From Chryseobacterium nepalense (GTDB lineage: Bacteria; Bacteroidota; Bacteroidia; Flavobacteriales; Weeksellaceae): a stretch of 64,000 nucleotides of DNA. The stretch lies in NCBI RefSeq assembly GCF_023195755.1, contig NZ_CP096203.1:3162001-3226000 (forward strand). Direction: 5' to 3'. How positions within the stretch are numbered: position 1 is the first letter of the stretch; each line of letters opens with the position of its first letter. Made by a program: the position numbers and the translations under genes. The notes under the pieces were generated by a model. The model did no database searches. It saw only the letters and a program-made list of their open reading frames with translations, and had not been told where the DNA came from. Positions 1 through 7,541 of the stretch are shown here, one piece after another.

Positions 1-156
1 GCAAAAGAATTAAACTATAAAAAAGCGGTTCTGGAAACCTCACTGGAACAGAACGAGGCGCTCTCGGTTTATGAAAAAAGCGGCTATATAAGAATTCCCA
101 ATTATGGTCAGTACATTGGTGTTGAGAAGAGTGTCTGTTACGAAAAAATCCTGTAA
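1..156 (+). CDS. GNAT family N-acetyltransferase, C-terminal fragment
   Basis: The reading frame is open from the first base and stops at 154-156, giving the last 51 residues of a protein whose start lies outside the window. The tail contains ETSLEQNEALSVYEKSGY followed by IPNYGQYIGVEKSVCYEK. This is the usual end of a GNAT domain: a helix with the (A/S)xxxYEKxGF/Y motif, then the strand that closes the acetyl-CoA fold. The acceptor substrate cannot be told from this fragment. Confidence 0.8.
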   Translation, partial: AKELNYKKAVLETSLEQNEALSVYEKSGYIRIPNYGQYIGVEKSVCYEKIL

Positions 157-269
157 ATTTTCAGTGAATATTATTTTCAGCATAATAAAAATAGGATAAA
201 ATTTCATCTTTAAGGTTCTGTAATTCAATGTAAAGTGATATCTTGGTTTACCAATCAAATATTATTTAT

Positions 270-1766
270 ATGAAGAAACATGTATTTTTAGTACTTATGC
301 TGTTTTTCGTTTTTACAGCATGTAATAGAGATGATCTGCAAAATACAACGGCAGATATGGAAATCACCCAGAAAGATCCGCTTTCTGCAAAACAGATCAA
401 TGAAAAGATTAACGAGACCATCAGAACTAAGGGCAGATTTTCCTGGAAAGAATCATCCGATCATTTTATATGGAGTGCTATTTTTCAGGGAAATAAAATT
501 GCTTCGATAGGCTTCGGATCTTCTTTCGACAGAAGCCAGACTCCAGACAGTAAATCTATTGAAACAGCTATTTTACAAGTAATTGAAAAATATGAAGGAA
601 AAAGCGACAGGATGGTATTATCATCGGATCCTTACCTTAATCAGATGGATGTTGTTGTAGAAAAACAGGAAACGGTTATTGCTCTGCGAAAAATGAAGGA
701 TATCCGGTATGTAGAGCCAGCGGATTACCGCTATTTTGAAAATGAAAGAAAACTGAACGGCACTGCCAAGTCCAGCAGCTCGTCATCAGGATGCGGATTT
801 GAATCAACTGCCTTGAGCACATCAGATTATACAACCGTAACCCCTAATGCAAAGGCTCCCTGGTCTTTTTCAAAACATAATATTATCAATGCCTGGAGTT
901 ACAGTACCGGAGCAGGAGTTACCATTGGTGTGATTGACAGCGGCGTTTCTTCTGAACAGTCATTGCTAGGTTCAAGTTTTAACAACGGATTGTCTTCGGG
1001 CAGAAGCATCAGTAAAAACGGAGTCTATGTAGATTCCATATGGCCGTGGAGCAGTGGCTATGACGGTTCGGCAGATCAATGCGGACACGGAACAAGCATG
1101 GCTTCTGCAATGGCAGCACCGCGAAATAATATGGGACAGCCGGTGGGAGTTGCCTATAATGCCAATCTGGTAACGTATAGAGCTGCATCCAATGTTGTTC
1201 TGGATGGATATCATGAACAGAACGGAGTGAAAATCACATTTACAGAACTGGGAAATAATAACAGTGTAAAAATTATATCGATGTCGATGGGACATATTTT
1301 CTCGGTCGGTAAAATAGAAGACGGGGTGAAATATGCCTATTCAAAAGGGAAATTAATCTTCTGTGCGGGTGGAACTTCTACCAGTTTTACCAATTTCGTA
1401 GGCGTTATCTTTCCGGCGTGGATGTCTGAAACACAAGCGGTAACGGGAGTGAAAGAAAATACATCTAATCAGAAATGTGATGTGTGTCACTCCGGTGCCG
1501 AGATTGATTTTACTTACCAGATGGAAAGAGCTTCGGGAAACAGTATTCCGGTGCTGAGTTACTATAACGGACAAACCGACTACGTGGGCGGATCTTCCGT
1601 AGCGACTGCTTCCACTGCAGGAATTGCCGCCTTGGTATGGTCTAAAAATCCTTCCTGGACAAGAGATCAGGTGCTGAACAAAATGCGGCAGTCGGCCACC
1701 TATTATCCTAATCCGAACTCTGATTATGGATATGGTAATATCAATGTTCTGCAGGCAGTACAGTAA
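270..1766 (+). CDS. S8 (subtilisin-like) serine protease, lipoprotein
   Basis: An exported subtilase of 498 aa. I chose the ATG at 270 because it gives a clean lipoprotein signal peptide ending in the lipobox FTAC, with the lipidated Cys about residue 20; an upstream in-frame TTG would add only nine unlikely residues. The catalytic triad is visible: D223 in GVIDSGVS, H273 in CGHGTSMAS and S443 in GGSSVATASTAGIAAL. Residues 20-200 look like a propeptide or linker, with a Ser run just before the catalytic domain. A CDVC pair sits about residue 400. No secretion tail is visible, so it probably stays as a membrane-anchored protease facing the periplasm or cell surface. A hairpin terminator follows. 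Confidence 0.93.
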   Translation: MKKHVFLVLMLFFVFTACNRDDLQNTTADMEITQKDPLSAKQINEKINETIRTKGRFSWKESSDHFIWSAIFQGNKIASIGFGSSFDRSQTPDSKSIETAILQVIEKYEGKSDRMVLSSDPYLNQMDVVVEKQETVIALRKMKDIRYVEPADYRYFENERKLNGTAKSSSSSSGCGFESTALSTSDYTTVTPNAKAPWSFSKHNIINAWSYSTGAGVTIGVIDSGVSSEQSLLGSSFNNGLSSGRSISKNGVYVDSIWPWSSGYDGSADQCGHGTSMASAMAAPRNNMGQPVGVAYNANLVTYRAASNVVLDGYHEQNGVKITFTELGNNNSVKIISMSMGHIFSVGKIEDGVKYAYSKGKLIFCAGGTSTSFTNFVGVIFPAWMSETQAVTGVKENTSNQKCDVCHSGAEIDFTYQMERASGNSIPVLSYYNGQTDYVGGSSVATASTAGIAALVWSKNPSWTRDQVLNKMRQSATYYPNPNSDYGYGNINVLQAVQ

Positions 1767-1803
1767 TTAATGATTGATAATTAATAATTAATAATTAATA
1801 TAG

Positions 1804-1833
1804 AGACAGCGATAATAATTGCTGTCTTTTTTA
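1804..1833 (+). terminator. Intrinsic terminator of the S8 protease gene
   Basis: A 7-bp perfect stem AGACAGC/GCTGTCT with a 10-nt loop, followed by TTTTTAATTTTT. It lies about 40 bp after the protease stop codon. A low-complexity TAATTAATAATTAAT tract separates the two. Confidence 0.8.
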
Positions 1834-1914
1834 ATTTTTATAATTGATAACTAGGTACTTTTACGTAATCTAAAATTGAGTATATCTACTCTATCATTTA
1901 TCTGTTTTCTGAAG

Positions 1915-1922
1915 TAGCTTTG
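1915..1922 (+). promoter_or_regulatory. Bacteroidetes-type -7 box (TAGCTTTG)
   Basis: Matches TAnnTTTG. It lies upstream of a 22-codon ORF (2010-2078) and the cystatin-like gene (2081), predicting a leader of roughly 150 nt. I see no convincing -33 TTG. Apart from the protease terminator, this box and the 22-codon ORF, I see nothing in the 313-bp gap 1767-2080. Confidence 0.45.
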
Positions 1923-2009
1923 TCATGTGATCACAACAAAACATTTCGACTTTTACAATTGATAATTTTACCATTATTGATGTATTTGGAGAATTTAAAA
2001 ACTAAAACT

Positions 2010-2078
2010 ATGGAGCCAGAAACCATTCAAACGGGGCGTATCCGAAAGGCCATAAGAGTAGGAAAACAAAAATATTAA
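2010..2078 (+). CDS. Possible 22-aa leader peptide
   Basis: An ATG-initiated ORF of 22 codons, basic in its second half (GRIRKAIRVGKQKY), ending in TAA only 2 nt before the ATG of the cystatin-like gene. The spacing would allow translational coupling. I do not recognise the peptide. It may be a chance ORF, since nothing but position and composition supports it. Confidence 0.25.
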   Translation: MEPETIQTGRIRKAIRVGKQKY

Positions 2079-2080
2079 TC

Positions 2081-2353
2081 ATGACAGAACAACAAGAAAC
2101 ATTAGTAGGAGGCTGGACAGCATTTCACCCTCTTACTCCGGAAGATCAAAAAGTATTTGACGAAGCAATGAAAGGATTTGTGGGAGTAAAATATTCACCT
2201 TACGAAGTATCAACACAAGTGGTAAATGGCACCAATTACCGTTTCAAATGCGACGCTTCAATGCCACCAGCAGATGTTGTTTGGCAGGCAATCGTGGAAA
2301 TCTATCAGCCGATTAATGGTCAGCCACACGTTGTTGGTATTACAAGAATCTAA
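2081..2353 (+). CDS. Stefin/cystatin-like small protein
   Basis: A 90-aa protein without a signal peptide. Its layout follows family 1 cystatins (stefins): a glycine pair near the N-terminus (G10-G11), a helix (PEDQKVFDEAM), then a beta strand ending in the first-hairpin motif QVVNG (residues 46-50, consensus QxVxG), continuing TNYRFK as in stefins (QVVAGTNY). A later strand is VEIYQP. In that family this wedge inhibits papain-like cysteine proteases. A cytosolic location would follow from the lack of a signal. The similarity was judged by eye. It has its own terminator and lies between an exported serine protease and a convergent dioxygenase gene. Confidence 0.65.
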   Translation: MTEQQETLVGGWTAFHPLTPEDQKVFDEAMKGFVGVKYSPYEVSTQVVNGTNYRFKCDASMPPADVVWQAIVEIYQPINGQPHVVGITRI

Positions 2354-2376
2354 AAAGCTTTATGCATATTCTAAGG

Positions 2377-2404
2377 TCGGGGAATTTTATTCCTCGATTT
2401 TTTA
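2377..2404 (+). terminator. Terminator of the cystatin-like gene
   Basis: Stem TCGGGGAA/TTCCTCGA (8 bp with one G-U pair), 5-nt loop, then six T. It is 24 bp past the stop codon. Confidence 0.8.
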
Positions 2405-2415
2405 TTGTTTAAATA

Positions 2416-3243
2416 TCAGCCAATCCTTACACTCGTCATACTAAGCGAACCGCCGATCAGTTCATCATTGAACAAAGACAGCTCATCTGAAGAAGTTTTC
2501 AATCCCAGTGTATAAATTAGGGGAAGATAATGATCAGGAGTCGGAACGGCATACTGCAGGGAAATTCCCTGGTTTTGATATTCAATAATATTTTTAAAAT
2601 TTCCGTCCAATAGCCAGTTGTTGGTTTTTTCGTGTGCTTCAATGGCCCAGTCCCATCCAGCTCCCACAGTATTGATATTTCTCCAGTCAATAAGCCTTAA
2701 ATTGTGAATGATATTTCCGCTCCCGATAATCAGAATTCCTTTTTCGCGAAGTTTGTTCAGTTTTTGGGCTAAATCAAAATGATATTGCGGAGGTTTTGAA
2801 TAATCAATGCTCATCTGGATTACCGGAATATCCGCTTCGGGATACATGTGCTTAATAACAGACCATGCACCATGATCCAGCCCCCAGCTGTGGTCTTCTT
2901 CTACAAAAACGGGCTCCAATAATTTAGCGGTCTCTTTAGCCAGTTCCGGAGATCCCGGAGCAGGATATTGTACATCAAAAAGCGCCTGTGGAAAACCACC
3001 GAAATCATGAATGGTTCTCGGCATCGGCATGGCGGTCACTTTAGTTCCTGCCGTGAACCAGTGTGCCGAAATACATAAAATGGCATTTGGTTTCGGAATC
3101 TCAGAAGCGGCCTTGCGGAATCCCTGTACAAACTGGTTTTCTTCAATGGCATTCATTGGAGAGCCGTGCCCCAGAAACAAGACCGGCATTTTTGCGGTAT
3201 TGCTGAAAAGATCACTTATGTTTTGCAGATCGTTGAGGTTCAT
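2416..3243 (-). CDS. ygiD: 4,5-DOPA-type extradiol dioxygenase (YgiD/LigB family)
   Basis: A 275-aa member of the class III extradiol dioxygenase family (LigB superfamily). It shows GHGSPMNAIE with H26, SAHWFT with H61 and DHGAWSV, the His-containing motifs that hold the catalytic metal, plus GSGNIIHNLR. YgiD in E. coli opens the ring of L-DOPA, but the natural substrate is usually unknown. It is cytosolic, of normal family length, and carried alone. The YceI gene lies upstream on the same strand, but a double-hairpin repeat and a hairpin separate the two, so co-transcription is doubtful. Confidence 0.9.
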   Translation of the reverse strand: MNLNDLQNISDLFSNTAKMPVLFLGHGSPMNAIEENQFVQGFRKAASEIPKPNAILCISAHWFTAGTKVTAMPMPRTIHDFGGFPQALFDVQYPAPGSPELAKETAKLLEPVFVEEDHSWGLDHGAWSVIKHMYPEADIPVIQMSIDYSKPPQYHFDLAQKLNKLREKGILIIGSGNIIHNLRLIDWRNINTVGAGWDWAIEAHEKTNNWLLDGNFKNIIEYQNQGISLQYAVPTPDHYLPLIYTLGLKTSSDELSLFNDELIGGSLSMTSVRIG

Positions 3244-3261
3244 TTTATCTCATATTTCATT

Positions 3262-3296
3262 AAAAAGGTTCAAGGCTTTAATCCCTGAACCTTTTA
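3262..3296 (-). terminator. Terminator downstream of the YceI gene
   Basis: Stem AAAAGGTTCA/TGAACCTTTT (10 bp) with a 13-nt loop. On the minus strand the 3' arm runs straight into TTTTTA. It lies between yceI and ygiD and would separate their transcripts. Confidence 0.6.
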
Positions 3297-3310
3297 TGTT
3301 TAATTGTATT

Positions 3311-3437
3311 TTTTTATGGAACAGGATTGGCATCCTGTTCTGAAATAAGCCGTCCCTTCGGGACTCCTGTATTTTTGTTTTTTTAATAAACCGGATTAAC
3401 ATCCGATTCTGTTATAGATCGTCCCTTCGGGACTCCT
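3311..3437. repeat. Two tandem copies of a double-hairpin intergenic repeat
   Basis: Two units of about 59 bp with a 69-bp period (3311-3368 and 3379-3437). Each has a hairpin around GGATTrrCATCC and ends in the palindrome GTCCC-TTC-GGGAC followed by TCCT. In unit 1 the first hairpin is a perfect 9-bp stem (GAACAGGAT/ATCCTGTTC, 3319-3340); in unit 2 it has decayed to CGGAT/ATCCG while the GTCCCTTCGGGAC part is unchanged. A related palindrome (ATCCC-TAC-GGGAT) occurs at 43054-43066. Confidence 0.75.
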
Positions 3438-3455
3438 CAAATTCTGTTGAATGAA

Positions 3456-3968
3456 TTATGCCTGTTTTACAAACTGTAATTCCCCGGCGATTTTCACTTC
3501 TTCACTTACCATTACACCTCCTGCTTCAAGAGCTGCATTCCAGTTCAGTCCGAAATCCTTTCTGTTAATTTTCCCTTCAAAAGAAAAACCAGCTTTTGTA
3601 TTTCCCCAAGGATCTACATTGATTCCGTTAAAATCAACGTCTAATGTTACAGGCTTTGTAATTCCGTTGATGGTAAGATTTCCTGTTACTTCGTTGTTTA
3701 GGGCTGAAGATTCAAAAGTGATGGTAGGATTTGCTTCTGCGTTAAAGAACTCTGCGGATCTCAGGTGATTATCTCTGTCTGTATTATGCGTAGAGATAGA
3801 AGCCGTCTGAATGGTAGCTGTTGTTTTAGCGTTGGAGAAACTATCGTCATCAGCATCGATCTCTGCTGTAAAATCGGTAAAGTTTCCTTTGATGTTAGAG
3901 ATCATCATGTGTTTTACTTTAAAAGTAAGTTCACTATGTGCCGGGTCTAATGTCCATTTTGTTGCCAT
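3456..3968 (-). CDS. YceI family protein
   Basis: A 170-aa lipocalin-like YceI protein. It opens with WTLDPAHSELTFKVKHMMIS and has DRDNHLRSAEFF and GKINRKDFGLNWN, all typical of the family. YceI proteins form a beta-barrel that binds isoprenoid-like lipids, often under stress. Many relatives are periplasmic, but this one has no signal peptide and is probably cytosolic. It is monocistronic, with a -7 box upstream (4000-4007) and a hairpin downstream. The ligand is unknown. Confidence 0.92.
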   Translation of the reverse strand: MATKWTLDPAHSELTFKVKHMMISNIKGNFTDFTAEIDADDDSFSNAKTTATIQTASISTHNTDRDNHLRSAEFFNAEANPTITFESSALNNEVTGNLTINGITKPVTLDVDFNGINVDPWGNTKAGFSFEGKINRKDFGLNWNAALEAGGVMVSEEVKIAGELQFVKQA

Positions 3969-3999
3969 TGTTTTGTAATTTTGATTGTTATTAATGATG

Positions 4000-4007
4000 C
4001 AAATTTA
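4000..4007 (-). promoter_or_regulatory. -7 box for the YceI gene (TAAATTTG on minus strand)
   Basis: A perfect TAnnTTTG match on the minus strand, about 32 bp before the YceI ATG. No clear -33 TTG. Confidence 0.55.
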
Positions 4008-4202
4008 TATCAGAATACAGGTTCATTTCATTGACGTAGGATAAGAAATGATTTTTGTTTGATTTAAATATGAAATTGAATTATGTTCATATTATTTTTA
4101 AATTTAATTAACAAAAAGGTACGCAATATTTAGCCATAAATACCACAATTCCAATCCTAGTGTTTTATTTTAACATTTTCTTAACGGCTCGTATTTATTT
4201 CT

Positions 4203-4210
4203 TATTTTTG
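4203..4210 (+). promoter_or_regulatory. -7 box for the S9 peptidase gene (TATTTTTG)
   Basis: A TAnnTTTG match 20 bp upstream of the ATG at 4231, giving a short leader of about 15 nt. No clear -33 element. Confidence 0.55.
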
Positions 4211-4230
4211 GAGGATTCAATTTTTACCAA

Positions 4231-6372
4231 ATGAAATTATATAAATTTTCTTTACTGATGCTGTTTCTGGGGAATTATGCATTCGCCCAGACTCAGAAAT
4301 TTACGATGGCAGAGGCTGTTAATGGGTTGAGAAGTAATCTTGCAGTGAAAAATATTTCCCAGTTTTCATGGTCCGGTGACGGAAAATCCTATATTCAGGC
4401 AGTGAAAGGCGGTTATCTCATTACCGATCTGAAAACAACTAAACAGGACACTCTCTTATCTTTAACACAATTAAACAGAAATCTTGCCGATAATAAATTA
4501 AAAGCGGTTCCGCAGATCAAGTTCATCAGCAATTCCAAAGGCTATTTTAATGCTGAAGGGAAAATAACCTGGATTGAAAAATCCGGGAGCGACTGGAAAA
4601 TAAAAAATCAGTTCGCGATGGATCAGAATGCCTCAGATCTGAAACTTTTCGGGGACAACCAGACTTTTGCCTTTACGGTAAAGAATAATTTATTTATCAA
4701 TAAAAATGGTAAAAACATCGCCGTAACAAATGATACGGATGAAAATATCCTGAACGGGGCATCCAATGTTCACCGTAATGAATTCGGGATTGATACCGGA
4801 ATTTTTCCGGCACCGAATTCTGAAAGTGTAGCTTTCTATAGAATGGATCAGACCATGGTTGCAGATTACCCGATCATCGACTGGTCTGTAACACCTGCTG
4901 TCAATCACAATATCAAATATCCGATGGCAGGACAGACTTCCCATCAGGTGACTTTGGGAGTATTTAATATCAAAAATCAGTCAACCACATTTTTGAAAAT
5001 TGAAGGTGAAAAAGACCAATATTTAACGGCGGTTACCTGGAGCCCGGATTCTAAATATATTTTTGTAGGCGTGCTAAACAGAGGGCAGAATCACCTTACA
5101 ATGAATCAGTATGATGCGGCAACAGGAAATTTTATAAAAACATTATTTGAAGAAACCAGCGATAAATACGTAGAACCTCAGCATCCGCTTATCTTCTTCC
5201 CGAATTCCAACACGGATTTTATCTGGCAGAGCCAGAGAACAGGCTACAACCATTTGTTTCATTACAGCCTGGAAAAAGGTCTTGTTGCTCAGATTACCAA
5301 AGGAGACTGGCTGGTTACGGATATTTTAGGTTTTAATGAAAAGAAAAAAGAAATTTATTTTGCTTCCACCAAAGAAACTCCATTGGAGAAACATTTGTAC
5401 AGAATCAACTGGATCAATTTCAAAATGCAGCGGCTGGATAATGCGGATGGTATTCATACAGGAATTTTAAGCAGTGACGGAAACCATTTGTATGATATTT
5501 ACAGCAATGCGAATACGCCGAGGGTAGCGAATATCATCAATACAAATAACCTGAAATCAAATACTATTTTAACAGCTGAAAATCCGCTGAAAAATTACCA
5601 GCGACCGGAAATTAAGAATGTAACGTTAAAAGCTGACGACGGGACTCTGTTATATGGCAAAATCATCCTTCCGACCAATTTTGATGCATCTAAAAAATAT
5701 CCGGTTATCGTTTATTTATACAATGGCCCGCATTTACAGTTAATTACCAATTCATTTCCGGCATCCGGGAATCTTTGGTACGAATATATGGCGCAGAACG
5801 GATATATCATCTTCACGATGGATGGAAGGGGTTCCGCAAACAGAGGCTTAAAGTTTGAGCAGGCTGTTTTCAGAAACCTGGGAACTACCGAGATGAATGA
5901 CCAGATGAAAGGAGTTGATTACCTGAAATCATTACCGTATGTTGATTCTGAGCGGATGGGAATTCACGGATGGAGCTTCGGAGGATTTATGACAACCAGC
6001 TTTATGCTTCGTCATCCTGAAGTGTTTAAAGTGGGCGTTGCAGGCGGTCCGGTGATCGACTGGAGCATGTATGAGATCATGTACGGGGAACGATACATGG
6101 ATACGCCGCAGGAAAATCCGCAAGGATATGCAAAAGCCAATCTTCTGGATAAAGTACAGAATCTCAAAGGAAAGCTGTTAATGATTCACGGAGCGCAGGA
6201 CGATGTGGTGGTATGGCAGCATTCGGTTAAATTTATCAAATCTGCTGTTGATAACGGGGTACAGGTAGATTATTTTGTATATCCGGGACATCCGCACAAT
6301 GTAATCGGAAAAGACAGAGTACACCTTATGCAGAAAGTAACGGATTATTTTGATTTATATCTGAAAAAATAA
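4231..6372 (+). CDS. S9 family prolyl (tri/di)peptidyl peptidase, exported
   Basis: A 713-aa exported serine exopeptidase. Signal peptide residues 1-20 end at AFA-Q. The N-terminal half is a DPP-IV-type beta-propeller, with RMDQTMVADYP and the KYPMAGQ segment that usually helps hold the substrate N-terminus. The C-terminal alpha/beta-hydrolase carries S582 in GWSFGGFM, the acid in GAQDDVV (D657 or D658) and the His in YPGHPHNV (H687 or H689, more likely the HNV one). The RMDQ...DYP and HPHNV forms resemble P. gingivalis prolyl tripeptidyl peptidase more than mammalian DPP-IV. It would release di- or tripeptides after proline in the periplasm, for peptide nutrition. A membrane acyltransferase gene follows after 13 bp with no terminator, suggesting co-transcription. 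Confidence 0.92.
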   Translation: MKLYKFSLLMLFLGNYAFAQTQKFTMAEAVNGLRSNLAVKNISQFSWSGDGKSYIQAVKGGYLITDLKTTKQDTLLSLTQLNRNLADNKLKAVPQIKFISNSKGYFNAEGKITWIEKSGSDWKIKNQFAMDQNASDLKLFGDNQTFAFTVKNNLFINKNGKNIAVTNDTDENILNGASNVHRNEFGIDTGIFPAPNSESVAFYRMDQTMVADYPIIDWSVTPAVNHNIKYPMAGQTSHQVTLGVFNIKNQSTTFLKIEGEKDQYLTAVTWSPDSKYIFVGVLNRGQNHLTMNQYDAATGNFIKTLFEETSDKYVEPQHPLIFFPNSNTDFIWQSQRTGYNHLFHYSLEKGLVAQITKGDWLVTDILGFNEKKKEIYFASTKETPLEKHLYRINWINFKMQRLDNADGIHTGILSSDGNHLYDIYSNANTPRVANIINTNNLKSNTILTAENPLKNYQRPEIKNVTLKADDGTLLYGKIILPTNFDASKKYPVIVYLYNGPHLQLITNSFPASGNLWYEYMAQNGYIIFTMDGRGSANRGLKFEQAVFRNLGTTEMNDQMKGVDYLKSLPYVDSERMGIHGWSFGGFMTTSFMLRHPEVFKVGVAGGPVIDWSMYEIMYGERYMDTPQENPQGYAKANLLDKVQNLKGKLLMIHGAQDDVVVWQHSVKFIKSAVDNGVQVDYFVYPGHPHNVIGKDRVHLMQKVTDYFDLYLKK

Positions 6373-6385
6373 TTCCTGCTTCATC

Positions 6386-7462
6386 ATGAATTTTATAAAA
6401 AAAGACAGAGTACACTTTCATACGTTTGATTCGTTGAGGTTTCTGTCTTTTTTGTTGGTCTTTCTGCACCATTCACCGGTTCCTGAAAATAGTTTTCTTC
6501 ATTATTTTGCTAAAGAAGGGGGAATTGGTGTTTCTTTTTTCTTTGTACTGAGTGGATTTTTAATTACCTATATTCTTATTGTTGAGAAAATAAATACTGA
6601 TGGGAAAATTGACCTGAAAAAGTTTTTTTTAAGAAGAATATTAAGAATCTGGCCTTTGTATTATGCCATGGTTTTATTTGCATTCTGCACGCCTTTTGTC
6701 CTTGATTTTTTTCACATTTCCTATTCCAATGAAGGATATGAACCCAATTGGTTTTTAACATGTGCTTTCCTGGAAAATTACATGCAGATGTGGACGGGCA
6801 CGTTCCCTAATGTTTCGCCGTTAAACGTCATCTGGTCGCTTTGTATCGAAGAACATTTTTATATCTTTTGGGGACTGTCCTTTTACTGGATTTCGTTAAA
6901 AAATATCCCGAAAATGCTCTTAGGGTGTATTGTTTTTTCATTTGTGATGCAGGCTGTATATCAACATTACGGGATCATTACGCTGGATCTTTTTACCAAT
7001 ATTCATTATTTTGCTTTCGGTGGAATTCCGGCTTATATTTTTGTTTTCAGAAAGAATATTATTAAAAAGCTGGAACAGATTCCCGCAATTTACAAATACT
7101 TCTATGCGTTATCTGTTCTTACAATAATTGTTCTGACAGCGAATACCCGTATCATATCTGATCCTAAAGTAATCTCATTGCTGCTGAGTATTTTGTTTTC
7201 AGGATTGATCCTGTTGACACTGGGAAATAAAAATACATTTAAGATTCCAGATAATAGTATACTGGCAAAATTGGGAAAATATACGTACGGCTTGTATTTA
7301 TTGCACACGATTTTCATTATGTTTTTTGTAAATACAGGAAGTTTACTTCAATGGAATTGGATCATTATTGTGCTCCTGTCATTCATCTCTTCAGTCATTT
7401 TTTCTATATTATCCTATCATCTTTTCGAGAAGCAGTTTCTGAAACTGAAAAGCAAGGTGTAG
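6386..7462 (+). CDS. Acyltransferase family 3 membrane protein (OafA-like)
   Basis: A 358-aa integral membrane protein with about ten hydrophobic segments. The N-terminus has the family signature SLRFLSFLLVFLHHS, with the His pair thought to transfer the acyl group, then GGIGVSFFFVLSGFLITYIL and RRILRIWPLYY. The C-terminus has GKYTYGLYLLHTIF. Relatives O-acetylate or succinylate sugars of surface polysaccharides or peptidoglycan. The acceptor cannot be told here, because no polysaccharide genes are adjacent. The short stretch KDRVH near its start repeats, at DNA level, a 16-bp sequence in the end of the upstream gene. Confidence 0.9.
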   Translation: MNFIKKDRVHFHTFDSLRFLSFLLVFLHHSPVPENSFLHYFAKEGGIGVSFFFVLSGFLITYILIVEKINTDGKIDLKKFFLRRILRIWPLYYAMVLFAFCTPFVLDFFHISYSNEGYEPNWFLTCAFLENYMQMWTGTFPNVSPLNVIWSLCIEEHFYIFWGLSFYWISLKNIPKMLLGCIVFSFVMQAVYQHYGIITLDLFTNIHYFAFGGIPAYIFVFRKNIIKKLEQIPAIYKYFYALSVLTIIVLTANTRIISDPKVISLLLSILFSGLILLTLGNKNTFKIPDNSILAKLGKYTYGLYLLHTIFIMFFVNTGSLLQWNWIIIVLLSFISSVIFSILSYHLFEKQFLKLKSKV

Positions 7463-7515
7463 ATTCAGCACTTCGTTTCTTATCAAAGATCAATGTGTCT
7501 GTTTTTTGGATAAAG

Positions 7516-7523
7516 TACCTTTG
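7516..7523 (+). promoter_or_regulatory. -7 box for the LLM oxidoreductase gene (TACCTTTG)
   Basis: A TAnnTTTG match 18 bp upstream of the ATG at 7542. It supports that start over an upstream in-frame TTG at 7506, which would lie before the expected transcription start. Confidence 0.55.
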
Positions 7524-7541
7524 TATCATAAAATCAACAAT

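Noticed and set aside
972..1574. Minus-strand ORFs of 107 and 73 codons
   Set aside because: Shadows of the S8 protease, which has its full catalytic triad on the other strand.
1767..1803. TAATTAATAATTAAT tract as an attachment site or protein-binding array
   Set aside because: Simple AT repeat adjacent to a terminator; no integrase or second copy.
3311..3437. Possible CRISPR-like array
   Set aside because: Only two units, each internally palindromic with no unique spacer pattern and no cas genes nearby.
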